A stretch of DNA of 64,000 nt from Conus ventricosus. Its lineage: Eukaryota; Mollusca; Gastropoda; Neogastropoda; Conidae. The notes beneath the pieces were generated by a model. The model was given only the letters and a program-made list of their open reading frames with translations, was not told where the DNA came from and did not search any database. Positions 48,641 to 60,965 of this stretch are shown piece by piece (the first letter of the stretch is position 1; each line of letters starts with the position of its first letter). The stretch covers positions 27,766,951-27,830,950 of the forward strand of contig CM031616.1 in the NCBI GenBank assembly GCA_018398815.1. The letters are read 5' to 3'. The translations under genes were made by a program, and so were the position numbers.

Positions 48641-49593
48641 TCGTTAACTATTCTTCAAATTAAATTTGTGCTCGGCTCATCCATAAACTTGAGCGTTCTG
48701 CATGATCGTACTCTTGTGCCTGTCAGATACAACAAACATGTGTGCACACACTCGAAAGCAAAGCAAAAAAAAAAAAAGAAGGGCATAACAGCAGACGTTA
48801 CAAAGTGAGTAAAATTACATTACTATCTATATCCTTGCATATATCATGTAATCATAGTTCCACTAAAATGTAGGGCTCACTGCGGAGAAGAGAATCAAAG
48901 TTAAAAGAAAAAGTGAAAATAACAAACGCTGCCATTGCACATTTGTAAGCAAGCGCACACCCATGCACGCACTAGCACACACACCAGCAAATATACACTT
49001 CCAACAGTACTGGGCCACCTCTACTCTCACCCCATGCACCCCCCTCCACACACACACACACGCACACACAAAGTGACAAATTCATTCGTTCGCGAAAAAT
49101 CAATCATACATACAGTGGTTACACAGGGAAAATGGCATTAAAGTATTAAGAATTTAGGAAATGAATTATGCTCTCAAGAGAAAAGATTTTTGAGCCCCTG
49201 GGTTGATCTTTATTTTTTCAAAATGACGTTCTGATTGTAAAGTTAAATCACTCAATCAATCAAACAAGTGTATAACTGGGGTGAAAGATGTACAGATTGG
49301 CTGTAGGGCGTCTATTTTTTCTCTCACATAGTAAGTTGGTAGAAAAGTCTTTTGTGTCAGTTTGGTAAAGGGGGCTGGGCCGGTAAAAAGATCGTGTAAC
49401 TATTCAAAAAAAAAGAAAAAAACAAACAAACAAACAAAAACCATCAATGCGATTGAAGAACTGTTCCATCTCAGGCTGTAACATCAACATCGAACTCGAA
49501 GAAGAATTTTTAAAACTGTGTGGTTTTGTTTCTTCTTGCCATCCACCCTTTCCCTCCCCATTTACTGCGGAGTTATTATTTGCTAGCCTAAGC

Positions 49594-49672
49594 GATTTCC
49601 GGAGTATTTTCACGTGGGGTTGGTGTGAGGCGAAAGTGCTGTGCAGCAGTTATTTTCAAAATTGTTTCAAAG
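49594..49672 (+). promoter_or_regulatory. Putative GNL2 core promoter / 5' UTR with an E-box
   Basis: The 80 bases before the GNL2 start hold a TTTCCGGA ETS-like site (49596-49603) and a perfect CACGTG E-box (49611-49616). No TATA box is evident. E-boxes of this type are bound by Myc/Max at ribosome-biogenesis genes in animals; binding here is inference from the motif and the gene's function. Confidence 0.4.
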
Positions 49673-49745
49673 ATGGCGAAGCCCAAAGTAAATAAGGCTG
49701 GTCCTAGGAACACAATTAACAAGGCTGGACACAGTATGAACCCAG
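49673..49745 (+). CDS. GNL2: GNL2 exon 1 with start codon
   Basis: 73 nt; the start context AAGATGG is good. Encodes [20 protein letters not shown] followed by SMNP and one base of Asp, matching the human MVKPKYKGRSTINPSKASTNPD. Donor GTATGT. The frame joins exon 2 ([15 protein letters not shown]) after a 9-kb intron. Confidence 0.88.
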
Positions 49746-50619
49746 GTATGTTGATATTCATTTTCAGTGATAATGTATTAAATGTGGACACGCGGCACGC
49801 CAACTATCGAGCACTGGCTGACTTGGTCAGTGGCGTAAACCTCTCACTGGTGTGGGTTTTCACCCTATTTTGCATTGTTTTGGGCTTCACCTTAATTTAT
49901 AATAGATTTTCATTTAAATTCCCAGACATGATAGTGTATTGTGGAAGACTGTTTATTTTGACTATGATAAATAAAGACTTGAGCGAGTTAAAGACCTGAC
50001 CGTATGTTTATTTGACTATGATAAATAAAGACTTGAGCGAGTTAAAGACCTGACCGTATAAAGACCAGATATGTATAGAAGAGACATGTAAAGCCAGTTC
50101 CGGCTATAATTGCGAAAGGCAATTGTCCCTATGAACCTAAACCTGAACCTGATATCTGGCATCTTATATTTGATATTGTCCGCATGGAGAAACTGTTTCA
50201 AATCACGATTGTAAGAACCGCCACATGGAGCCGCTGTTTACACTTCAGGATACACGCTAGGGTGTTTGCGATTTTGGACCTTCAGCAACACACACACACA
50301 CACACACTAACACTACACTACACTACACTACACTACACTACACTACACTACACTACACTACACTACACTACACTACACTACACTACACTACACTACACTA
50401 CACTACACTACACTACACTACACTACACTACACTAACACTACACTACACTACACTACACTACACTACACTACACTACACTACACTACACTACACTACACT
50501 ACACTACACTACACTACACTACACTACACTCACACTACACTACACTACACTACACTACACTACACTACACTCACACTACACTACACTACACTACACTACA
50601 CTACACTACACACACACAC

Positions 50620-50653
<34 letters not shown>

Positions 50654-53409
50654 GGATACCCTCATCGCGACAGTCCAGATCAATGTCCCCCAAAACAGCG
50701 CATACCAGGGCCTGTAAACCGTGGATCACAGCTGACATCCATAAGATTGCCAAGCGCCATGTCAGACCCTACAAGAGAAAGAAAAAACAAGGTGTTCCTG
50801 AACTAGAAGAAGAACATAACTCAGAAGACAGAAGCAACACCTGATAAGACGCTCGTACTGGGAATATGTCCTATAGGTCAGTCGCAGGTGACTCTTGAGT
50901 CGGCAGAAGGTTCACCCCGAGCAAGCGATTCTACACCTTCATCAAGCACCAGCGCAACTCCAACTCGGGCATCACACCCCTGAAAGTGGATGGAAAGCTT
51001 GTGACGGATCCACCGCAAAGGCGGAGGCTCTCAACAAGCAGTTCCAGTCAGTGTTCAGTGAGGGACGCGAGTACACAGATGAAGAGTTTCGCACTAAGTG
51101 CAAGATGTCTGAGATTTCTCCCAGCTCAGCCCTCTCTGATGTCTTGATAATTACTGAACAAGGCATTCAGAAACTCCTTTCCAAACTCAACCCTTATGAA
51201 GCCTGTGGGACTGACCTTGACAAAATCAGTCCTCGCATCCTGAAAGACCTTGCCCCTGAAATATCCCCAATCCTTACTATGATCTGTCAGTCCTCTCTTG
51301 ACACTGGTTATGTCCCTTCTGATTGGAGATATGCAAACGTTGCACCAATATTCAAGAAGGGAGAAAACTATGACCCATCTAATTACCGCCCAGTCTCTCT
51401 GACCTCTATCCCCTGCAAAATCCTGGAACATGTCATCGTCAGTGCTCTCATGTCTCACTTAGAATCCAACGAAATCTGATGTCCAGAACAACATGGCTTT
51501 CGCAAGTTTCGGTCCTGTGAGACAACTACTTAATTTTACAGAAGAACTGTTTTGGTACTCAAGAAAAAGGAAATCAGGCGGATGTCATCATTATGGACTT
51601 TGCGAAAGCCTTCGATAGAGTGAACCACAGCCTCCTTATCCACAAACTGAAACATTAAGGTGTCCTTGGAAAGATGAACAAATGGATAGCAGGGCTACCA
51701 TTTGTACTGACAGACAGGGGGTCCCAGGGACTCCTTCACTGATGCTATAGAGGGTCCCAGAGGGGGTATAGAGAGTCCCCATGAACAAAATTAACCAACA
51801 CAGAAAATGTAGTATTTCTTGCTTTTTCGGCTTGATAATCTGAACATTTCAGAGTAATTGAATCTCTCTCTCTCTCTCTGAAAACATTTCTTAAAAAATA
51901 AATTTCTTGTGAGGTGGTGTTGCTGTAGATATTTCTTTAGGAATCGACGATTCACTGTCTGCAGCATCTTCAGAAGATGTTTCTTTGCGTTTTTTAGGAG
52001 CGCCCAACCACTGACGCAACGACATATTTGCGAGATGCGATAGCCGTGAACTTCCCTTCTGCTTCGTTCGCCTAGGCTTGTGCACGCGATTGTTACAACT
52101 TGTGAGTCATCGAATTGGTTAATTAGTGGCGGCGGGCGCCACAGTCTGAATAAGTCAGCCGGTCGACTGAGTAACCGTTCAATGACGTGGGCCGCAAGGC
52201 GAGCCTATCCGTGTTTACACAGCTTCTCGGCTTACTGTACTTTCGCGGGCACACGCTGTCCTGAATTTGACGGCAGGCAATCGCGCGCGAAGCTTGTGGT
52301 GTGCTCAGCTTTGATCACTGACCGCGGCACGTTTTAGGGTTTGCCTGATTTTGTAGTGCGTCCCGCAGGACTCGCTACACGTTTTGTTAGTGCGTCCTTT
52401 TCGCTCATAGTGCGTCATAGACGCACATATGTGCGTCATTGGGAGCCCTGCGGATAGGAGCATTCTTGAAGTCCGGCAACAGTCGGTGGTAGTGGATGGT
52501 GCAGCTTCCCGCTGGGTCAGTGTGCAGTCTGGGGTCCCACAAGGCTCTGTTTTAGGGCTGGCGCTTTTCTTGGCATACATTAATGACTTGCCAGAAGAAC
52601 TCTCCTCACTGACACGCCTGTTTGCTGATGACACAGCTGTCTACCGTTTTAAGGCCTCTAATTTCTAAAACCGACCAAAGCTTACTTCAGGAAGACCTCA
52701 AGAAGTTAGAAGCATGGGAGCACAGCTGGGACATGGCATTCCATCCTGGAAAATGTACTACTCTCCCAGTTACAAAATCATCTTCTCCTGCAAAATCCGA
52801 CTACACCCTCCACAACCATATTCTAGAAACTGTTGCTACCTCCAACTCCAAGTATCTAGGCGTTACCATCACAAGTGACCTAAGCTGGGACCTGCACATC
52901 AACGCCATCTGTGCTATAGCCAACAAGACCCCCGGCTTCCTTAGAAGAAACCTGAATTGCAGAAAGTCCAAAATAATGCTGCTCGCCTTGTCTCGAAATC
53001 TCCGAAAACCTCTCATGTTTCTCCCTTGCTTAAATCTTTGCACTGGCTTCCTGTTGAAAAACGCATCAAGTACAAACTTTCTTTGCTCTGTTACAAGGCA
53101 TTGGATGGCCTCGCTCCATCTTACCTCTCTAAACTTCTGTCGACCTATACTCCTTCCAGACAGCTTCGCTCTTCCTCTGACACTCGCATTATGCAGATCC
53201 CTCGTTTTCGGGCCAGAACACTTGGTGAACGTTCTTTTACTTTTCAGGCTCCTTCCTGCTGGAACAATCTCCCTTCTGCACTCCGAAACTCAAACAGTCT
53301 TTCTTCTTTCAAGTCCTCCCTCAAAACAACTCTCTTCAAAACATAATTTTTCTGCTCCTTCGCTGGTGTGTGGGTGTGTGCGTGTGTGTGTGTGTTTGTG
53401 TCTGTGTGT

Positions 53410-53501
<92 letters not shown>

Positions 53502-54389
53502 GGGCTTATTGCTGTAAGCGCTTAGGGCTTTTGTTTAAGATTAAGCGCACTAAATGTTCCTTATTATTATTATTATTATTAAGATCCCTGCAGTGCGCCT
53601 CAAAGAAACCGCCTATAAGACTTTTTGTCAGACCGATCTTGGAGTACGCATGCACCGTATGGGACCCGCATACCCAAGTCAACATCAGCAAGATTGAAGC
53701 TGTCCAGAGACGAGCAGCACGGTTCGTGGTCAACCGGTACCACAACACATCTAGTGTCACCGCGGTGATCAACAAACTGCAATGGCCGACTCTGCAGCAC
53801 AGACGCAAGGTAGCTAGGCTTGCCATGCTACGGAAACTAATGGATGGAGAGGTGATTGTCGACAAAAGCTGCATCGTGCCAGCCCCTCCCAGACAAAGAA
53901 GGAAGCACTCCCGCCAGCTCAACCAGATCCAGTGTAAAACCCAATATCGACAAGCTTCCTTCTTCCCCAGAACGATATGAGACTGGAACAACCTGCCTGA
54001 AAATGAAATAATATAATTGTGGCAGCGGACACCTTGGACACCTTTAAGTCTAGGGTGCCCCCCAGTCAGTAGTTAGTTAGATGATAGGTCCCTTCCCCCC
54101 TCCCCCTTCCCATCCCCAGTCTACCCCAATACCTTTTTGTTGTTTTTTAAATTTATTTTTGGGGCCCTGCTGTCTTAGATCAGCAAGGGACCGGCTAGCT
54201 CGAAAGGGCGAAAAGTGAAGTAACAGTAGCCTGCCGGAGAACCCACTTAGAGTGGGACTAGGTTTTTATCCTCACTTTTAGGTCTATCGCTTTCTATAAT
54301 TTGTTTTTCTTTCATCGCAGTCCCCACAAACGGCATAAAAATCAATTGAATGATTGTGGCCGTTTATGCAGTAAAAAGTAAAAGTAAAA

Positions 54390-54445
<56 letters not shown>

Positions 54446-57400
54446 TGCTCTTGCATGATTCCGCACGCAGTCTTTTGCACCATTTTGGGACATGCATATG
54501 ATCGGGGTCAAGAATTGATGAGCAGAGGAAATCGGGGAGACCATCAAGGGTGACAGCTTATAACTTTATTATGGTAAGCAAACAGTAGAAATAATGGTGA
54601 GTTTGAGAGTGGTTTCACAGTGGAGATTCAAGTTTCATTTTCAAGCAGATTGCATAACTGATACGTGATTTACCACCTCTACTAGAGGACATGAAAATAG
54701 ACTTTAATTTATAGTATGAAGTACAATAAAGTTGAAGTGGAAAAATCGGTGTAAAATATGGATGAGAAACCACACCAGAGCCTGAAGCCACTTATTTACT
54801 GTATTATTGATATAACCAACTTTAATCTCTTCGCTTATTTATGTGTCTAATTGAAACCTCATGGCACTGACTGTGGCCTTATGGTTCAGCAGATGTGTAG
54901 CTTACGTCTGCATCAGCGCATGCAGTAATGTCTGTTGAGTCCTTGAAACTGAAACAAAAACCAGTTCCAAATCGGCAGACCATCAGTGGAATAGATATCG
55001 AGCAAGGATCTCAACTAAATCATCAGAATTGAGCTGAATATAGTTCCTTGTTTCAGTCTTTCACAGTGTCATGTTCATGTGCTTGCACTCAATTTGACAT
55101 GCATGCAAAAATGGCAGTTCTGACTGGAGCTGAGGCTCAACTAATTTGCACCTTTCAACTTCAAGCGTCTGACAGCTGTTGAATAAACTGGAGTTTGCCT
55201 TGCTGGAGAAACGCAGAAAAACAGCATGTTTAGCAATGTAAGGAAGGGTGTTTTGAAAAAAGAAAAAACATTAACAGATCTATCTTTAACTCCACCATAG
55301 GAAAGAACAAAACAACAAACCGCAAACAAAAGGCAATTAAATGGTGCACAAAGAATCTCATTTGGAGATCTTATTTTTTTTTAAGTTAAGTGATTAAATT
55401 GTACATAATAAAACAAGTTGATATGCACGTGAGATCTTTGAGCGCAAAATGGGGTCAGGTATCCACCAAAACAAAGGTCATGACAGGTGACAGCAGGTGA
55501 CAGCAGATTACGTAGCAATAGTTGTTGCTGTCCATGTACCAGTCATCTCAGTGCTTTGAACTTTCTGGGTGTAGGTTAATACATGACTCAATAATTTATA
55601 GTTACTTACATGAAACTCTGTAGACACAAAAGTGAAAAATCTAGGCATTATGTCATGTTGATATATATTAAAGGTCTACTTTAGAGATTTTCGATAATTT
55701 GTTAAAAACAGGTCTACATGTCATATAACTACAGTATGGTATTCATTTTTCAAAAAAAGTCGCCGGAAGAATTTAATAGATAAAAAACGAGTTTTGCACA
55801 CCTGTTCAAACCCCGTGCGGTAGACCGAAAACCGTGACGTCACTTGATGGACTGGCCATCAGCCGCGACCTACACAACAAGCCAACGCCAAGTGAAATCA
55901 ACACGAGTTGCGTTCCCCACAGCCTAAAAAGTCACGAGGGGGTGGCAGATATTGTGCTGTAGGCGTGTGCAGCAGCTCAGCAGGAGACGGATATTCTTTG
56001 CACACATTTCCATCTGATCCAGATACTCGAAATAAGTGGATTCGGTTGGTGCAACCATGCCGGGCCACTAAGTTATTTTTACCACGTCAGTTCCAGCTGG
56101 ACCACGGAAACGAGCTGTTCCGACAATTGCCGAGCCCGTTCGAGTGGATCAAAAACTTCGTCTGCATTGTGCGCGTATACTTTGAAGGCGGAGTGGTAAG
56201 CTCGTACAGATGAGTACGATAGTCGCACATTTATTCTGTTCTTATCTATGGACAGATCACACTTGTTAAATTAAATGAACACGTTAAGGCTTGAGGAAGG
56301 AGAATCTCCGCTTGCCGTCCACGCGTGATCGCATCAAGAAGTCAGTCGGTAGCCTCCCTCGAGACTTCGGTAAAGTCCGTACGCCTTCGGAATGATGTGT
56401 TTGGGCGTCCAGCTGGAACTGAATAGCTCGTTTCCGTGGTCCAGCTGGAACTGACGTGGTAAAAAGAACTTAGCGTTCAAACTGATAAGGTAAAGGCCTT
56501 GCAGAAACATCCCCAGAGTTACATTGGCTGTCGCAATCATAGTCACTGCTTTTACATGATAAATTAAATACCGATCGGGATGTGCAAGAACCATCAGAAT
56601 CGCTTTCTGTCGCCGTTGGCTTGTTGTGTAGGTCGCGGCTGACGGCCAGTCCATCATGTGACGTCACATCCAAGAGTAGTTAAGCCATGCCAAGATTTAG
56701 TTGATTACCTCCCATTTTCCTGATTATAGGTGAAAATGCCCACTTTCGCGGATCGATTTCGTGTGATCGGGAGAGATAAGATAAGATAATGTTGCTTATA
56801 GCCCAGCCGACCGCAAAGGGCCACATCAGGGCTGGATCGGGAGAGAATCGGATGTTTGTTTTACCAATTTATCAAACATTTCATATTTCTGCATAAGCTG
56901 ACCAATTATCGAAAACCTCTAAAGTAGACCTTTAACAAGGAGGAGTCCCGTTTATTGGTTTTGAGCTGCAGGGTTGAAGGCACACGTAAGAAAAATGCAG
57001 TGTGTTAGCTCCACACAATATTTACCTGATCCTTTTGGCTTGCTGAAACTTTCTAATGTCATGCTGCCATATTTTGTTGGGCATCATGAATTATTTATGA
57101 ACGACAACTCACTTAGTTTAGGCCCTTCTTGCAGGCGACGTCCAACATTGCGAAGACACACAGTCGGCATGTACCTATTGCAAGGTGTATCAGTGCAAGT
57201 CACGTATTCCGAAGCAGTGCTTTTCAAAATAAAAGATGGAACAGTCCAGATTTCCCATCTGAGAGCCAAGCGGATGCCCCTGCTGCCAGATGAGAAACAT
57301 GGACACAGACAGTAAGGGTAATGTTGCTTATAGCCCAGCCGACCGCAAAGGGCCATATCAGGGCTGAGACATCTTCATTTCCCGTAGTAACTACACACAA

Positions 57401-60400
57401 TACAAAAACATGGACTAAACCACCAGCATCAAGAATTACTAGACTGCAGGATGGCTTGAGACTAACTGTCAAACGCACAATAGTTTGCAACTCTTGGAGG
57501 AAAATCAAGCTCTTCAAGGGGCTTCGGCTTCTTAACCTTCGCCGGACGGTGCTTTTGACTATACACGGAAGACGGTGTGGGTCCATGTGGACCCATGTCC
57601 GCGGAGGGGTAAACACAGTTTTCCCTCTTTGCGAGCCATGGGTCCACACGGACCCACACCATCACCTTCGCCGGATGGTGCTTTTGACTATACACGGAAG
57701 ACGGTGTGGGTCCATGTGGACCCATGTCTGCGGAGGGGTAAACACAGTTTTCCCTCTTTGTGAGCCATGGGTCCACACGGACCCACACCGTCATCAATGA
57801 CTATATAAAATGTCACCTTTAATTACCTTTTGAAATTTTGACCTATATTTTCGAAATTTTAGGACAAGGAGAGAATTTGTGTGTTTGGAGCATATCTAAA
57901 ATTTCATTGAAAAATATCTATAAATATACGAGATATTGGCATTTAAAGACCCTTCTGGGTCCACATGGACCCACACCGTCCGGCGAAGGTTAAAACTCGA
58001 GGCCCCTGGAGCCCACATGGGGGTCTGATGCTAGCTGCTGGATCCTCTGCAATTTTTCTGGCTTTTCCTGCTTGCACAGGCCTTGTGTTTGCATACATGT
58101 ATGTGTTGGGTTTTGTGATTGAAAAGAAGAAGAAAATTGGTGGGTGCGGCTTACATACCACTGCGCGTATGATAATTATACCCAAAGTCATAGTGCTCTA
58201 GAAAATTGCATTGCTACATTGAGTACATCATTGGTTCCTCTTTTTGTGGGATGTCTACCCTCCATTGTGCAGAGTAGAGCGTTGGTCCAGTGGTAAAACA
58301 TTCGTCGCTCTAGTCTTTTTGAGTCTTTGTTTATGGGCTTTTACTGCTGTTTTCTTGCCGCTAATCAACTGAGTGATTGCTCTTAATGGTCTGATTTTTC
58401 TGATTAAAAAAAAAAATGTTTGACAGAAGCAGCTCACACTCCAGTGTGGTTTGTCTAGAATATAAAATCTGTGCTACTGCTGACTAGAAATGTAGTTCAA
58501 AGTGTACATGTATACTACCAATTAGATACATAAAGATTAAGGTGCCCCGCCTCCCTCATCTCCTCCCCCCCACTCTCCACCCTCTCCATCTCCTCACCTC
58601 CCCCCCCCCCTTGCTTCCCCCCCCCCCCCCCCCAGCTCTTCTCTTAGCTACCCCCCTCACTTCCCCCTACCTTTTTCTGTCAATAGTGTCATTCTCTGTG
58701 GATGTGGAGTAGTTTGATGATGTATTTCATCGTGTTCATGTGTTGCTCATGTTGTATTCATAATCTATTTTCATATGTGGCAGATCGAGAGAAAGGCAAA
58801 GGCACAGGTCACAACATGAGGGACAAAAGCACCATCAAACGACTGCAGATGTATCGGGGAGGGAAGCCAAAGAGGTTGGTGGCAGGTTTGATAGACTTTA
58901 TAACGACATAAACTTTGGGTCATTATATCTGGTAATTGAAATTGAGGGTTGTTTTTTTGTTTGTTTGTTTTTATTTCTTTTCATTTTGTAACTATGATAA
59001 TTATTGATGGTCTTTGACTGAGATTGATGGACCTTTGTCACCACAGCACTTGCACACTGGCTGGGACTTGAGTGTATTCTGATAAGAGTACTGGTCATTC
59101 TTCAAGTCCAGCATAACTTTCCTCATGTCATTTACAGTGTTCAGCATGAATGTTTGGTTTGTCAGTGTTAAATTAGAGCTCAGGCTGACTTTTCCATTGT
59201 GTCATTCCAGCAGCTGCATTTTAGACTGAACAAGCTGTATCATTCTCATTTAGACTTCATCATAAATCACAGTTGATTTATATTAGAATAGCCAGTGTTG
59301 AATGTCACCAGTTTTTGCACCTAGTTCGAAGAGATAAGTGACTGTCTGTCCGTCCTTTGTTTTCATTGCTTTGTTGAATGTTATTTGTTTTGCCAGAAGA
59401 AGATCGAACAGGTTGAAACGTGCTGTGTTTGTTTTGTAATTTGTTTGTTCTTTTGTTTGGTGGAGTAGTAATTCTGTTTTACTCTTATGTTAGACTAGAG
59501 TTCATCAGAATTTTTCTGTCGACACAGGATGAAATGAAGAAGCTGTGTTGTATTTCACTGTGTGTTCACTGAAACCAGACCTGAATCATGTTGCATATTT
59601 TAATTCTCCAAATCAGTGTTGTAAGCTTTGCATCTTGGGTAGGATGTGAGCAAAAAAAAGTATGGAGAGTAAGGCCGCTGAAAGAGTACTTTAGATATAT
59701 ATAGTTGGAGCAGAGCTGATGCACCAGAATATATTTGATGGCGTCTTTCTGGAGCAATGGAGATCAGACAACATATTACTGGGAGTGTGGGCACACTGAA
59801 CAGGAATATCAGCAGCTGCTTACTAATATGGTCAGAGAACTGAGAAGGCATTGGAGCAGGTCTGCTTTGCTGACTGTGTTCTTAGAGTGTTGAGAAAATT
59901 TTAAGGGTGGGTTGGGTTTGTGTCAAGACCATAGCCTTTTTTTTTCCACAAACTATTTCTTCAAGAAAATCTTAAATAAATGTTAGCGAACCGCCCAGAG
60001 AACGTGGACAAACGAGTCACAAGACAAAACACAACGCGTTTCGACCTCTTAGGTCTTCGTCTGGTGATAAATAAACGAATAAAACAACGAAAATTCACTT
60101 AGCTTTGATCGCTTCAGATCGCTAGGGTTCAGCGCAAGGAAGAAGGCGTTGAATGAGAACGAGGCTGTTCTCATTCAATGCCTTCTTCCTTGCGCTGAAC
60201 CCTAGCGATCTGAAGCGATCAAAGCTAAGTGAATTTTCGTTGTTTTATTCGTTTATTTATCACCAGACGAAGACCTAAGAGGTCAAAACGCGTTGTGTTT
60301 TGTCTTGTGACTCGTTTGTCCACGTTCTCTGGGCGGTTCGCTATCATTTATTTAAGATTTGTTTAGATTTCCGCCTGCAGTCGTCTCGCTTTGCAACTAA

Positions 60401-60918
60401 ATCCATTTCTTCAAGGTTAGTCTGTATCTGGCTGTCTTTGATAAAGAAGACAAGTGTGAAGCACGTTGTTCTAAAGACAAATCAAGTGTGGAGAAAGATA
60501 AAAACTGAACCAAAAAAGTCTTTGAAGGAACTGAGGAAGAGCTTGGGGGGTGGAGGAGGTAGTGGGTATGGTGAAGGTGAAGCGCTGAAGGTCTGCGTGC
60601 CTTACTGGCTACGTCTCTGTTCTAATATAACAGCAGAATCGATTTGATGTGTGTATTTTATTGTTTCCCAGGAACCGTGCAGGAAAGATTGTGAAGGCTG
60701 CAGTGTTTCAGAACACTCTACCGTCGGGCACTCAGGCACGGGTAGAACCAAACAGAAAATGGTTTGGTAAGTCTGTGCTTTCTTCTTCCTGTTACACAGC
60801 CGACTGCAGCTTACCTGTTTGTGTTCGTCATGTCTCCAGAACTCAGTGACTGCTGATATGGGACACAGGATCTTTTACATACATGGGTATTTGATAAAGT
60901 GCGTGCGTGCGTGCGTGC

Positions 60919-60965
<47 letters not shown>

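Larger units (their letters stand above)
55672..56931. mobile_element. Kolobok-like DNA transposon (TTAA target, 30-bp TIRs, THAP relic)
   Basis: TTAA at 55668-55671 and 56932-56935 flank terminal inverted repeats AGGTCTACTTTAGAGATTTT.. and its complement ..AAAACCTCTAAAGTAGACCT (about 28 bp, one mismatch). Inner arms are also inverted: 55837-55890 against 56623-56675 (a TGATGGACTGGCC..CTACACAACAAGCC region) and 56086-56120 against 56430-56465. TTAA target plus a THAP-domain protein is the Kolobok signature. The transposase catalytic region is absent, so it is non-autonomous. A 58-bp LINE tail has inserted into its right part at 56777. Confidence 0.8.

Noticed and set aside
50184..50717. 177-codon open frame rich in LHYTT repeats
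   Set aside because: Product of the (CACTA)n satellite; the pentamer has period 15 in codons and gives an artificial repeat protein.
57321..57800. 159-codon frame with [20 protein letters not shown] repeats
   Set aside because: It translates the internal duplication of the TTAA-flanked MITE.
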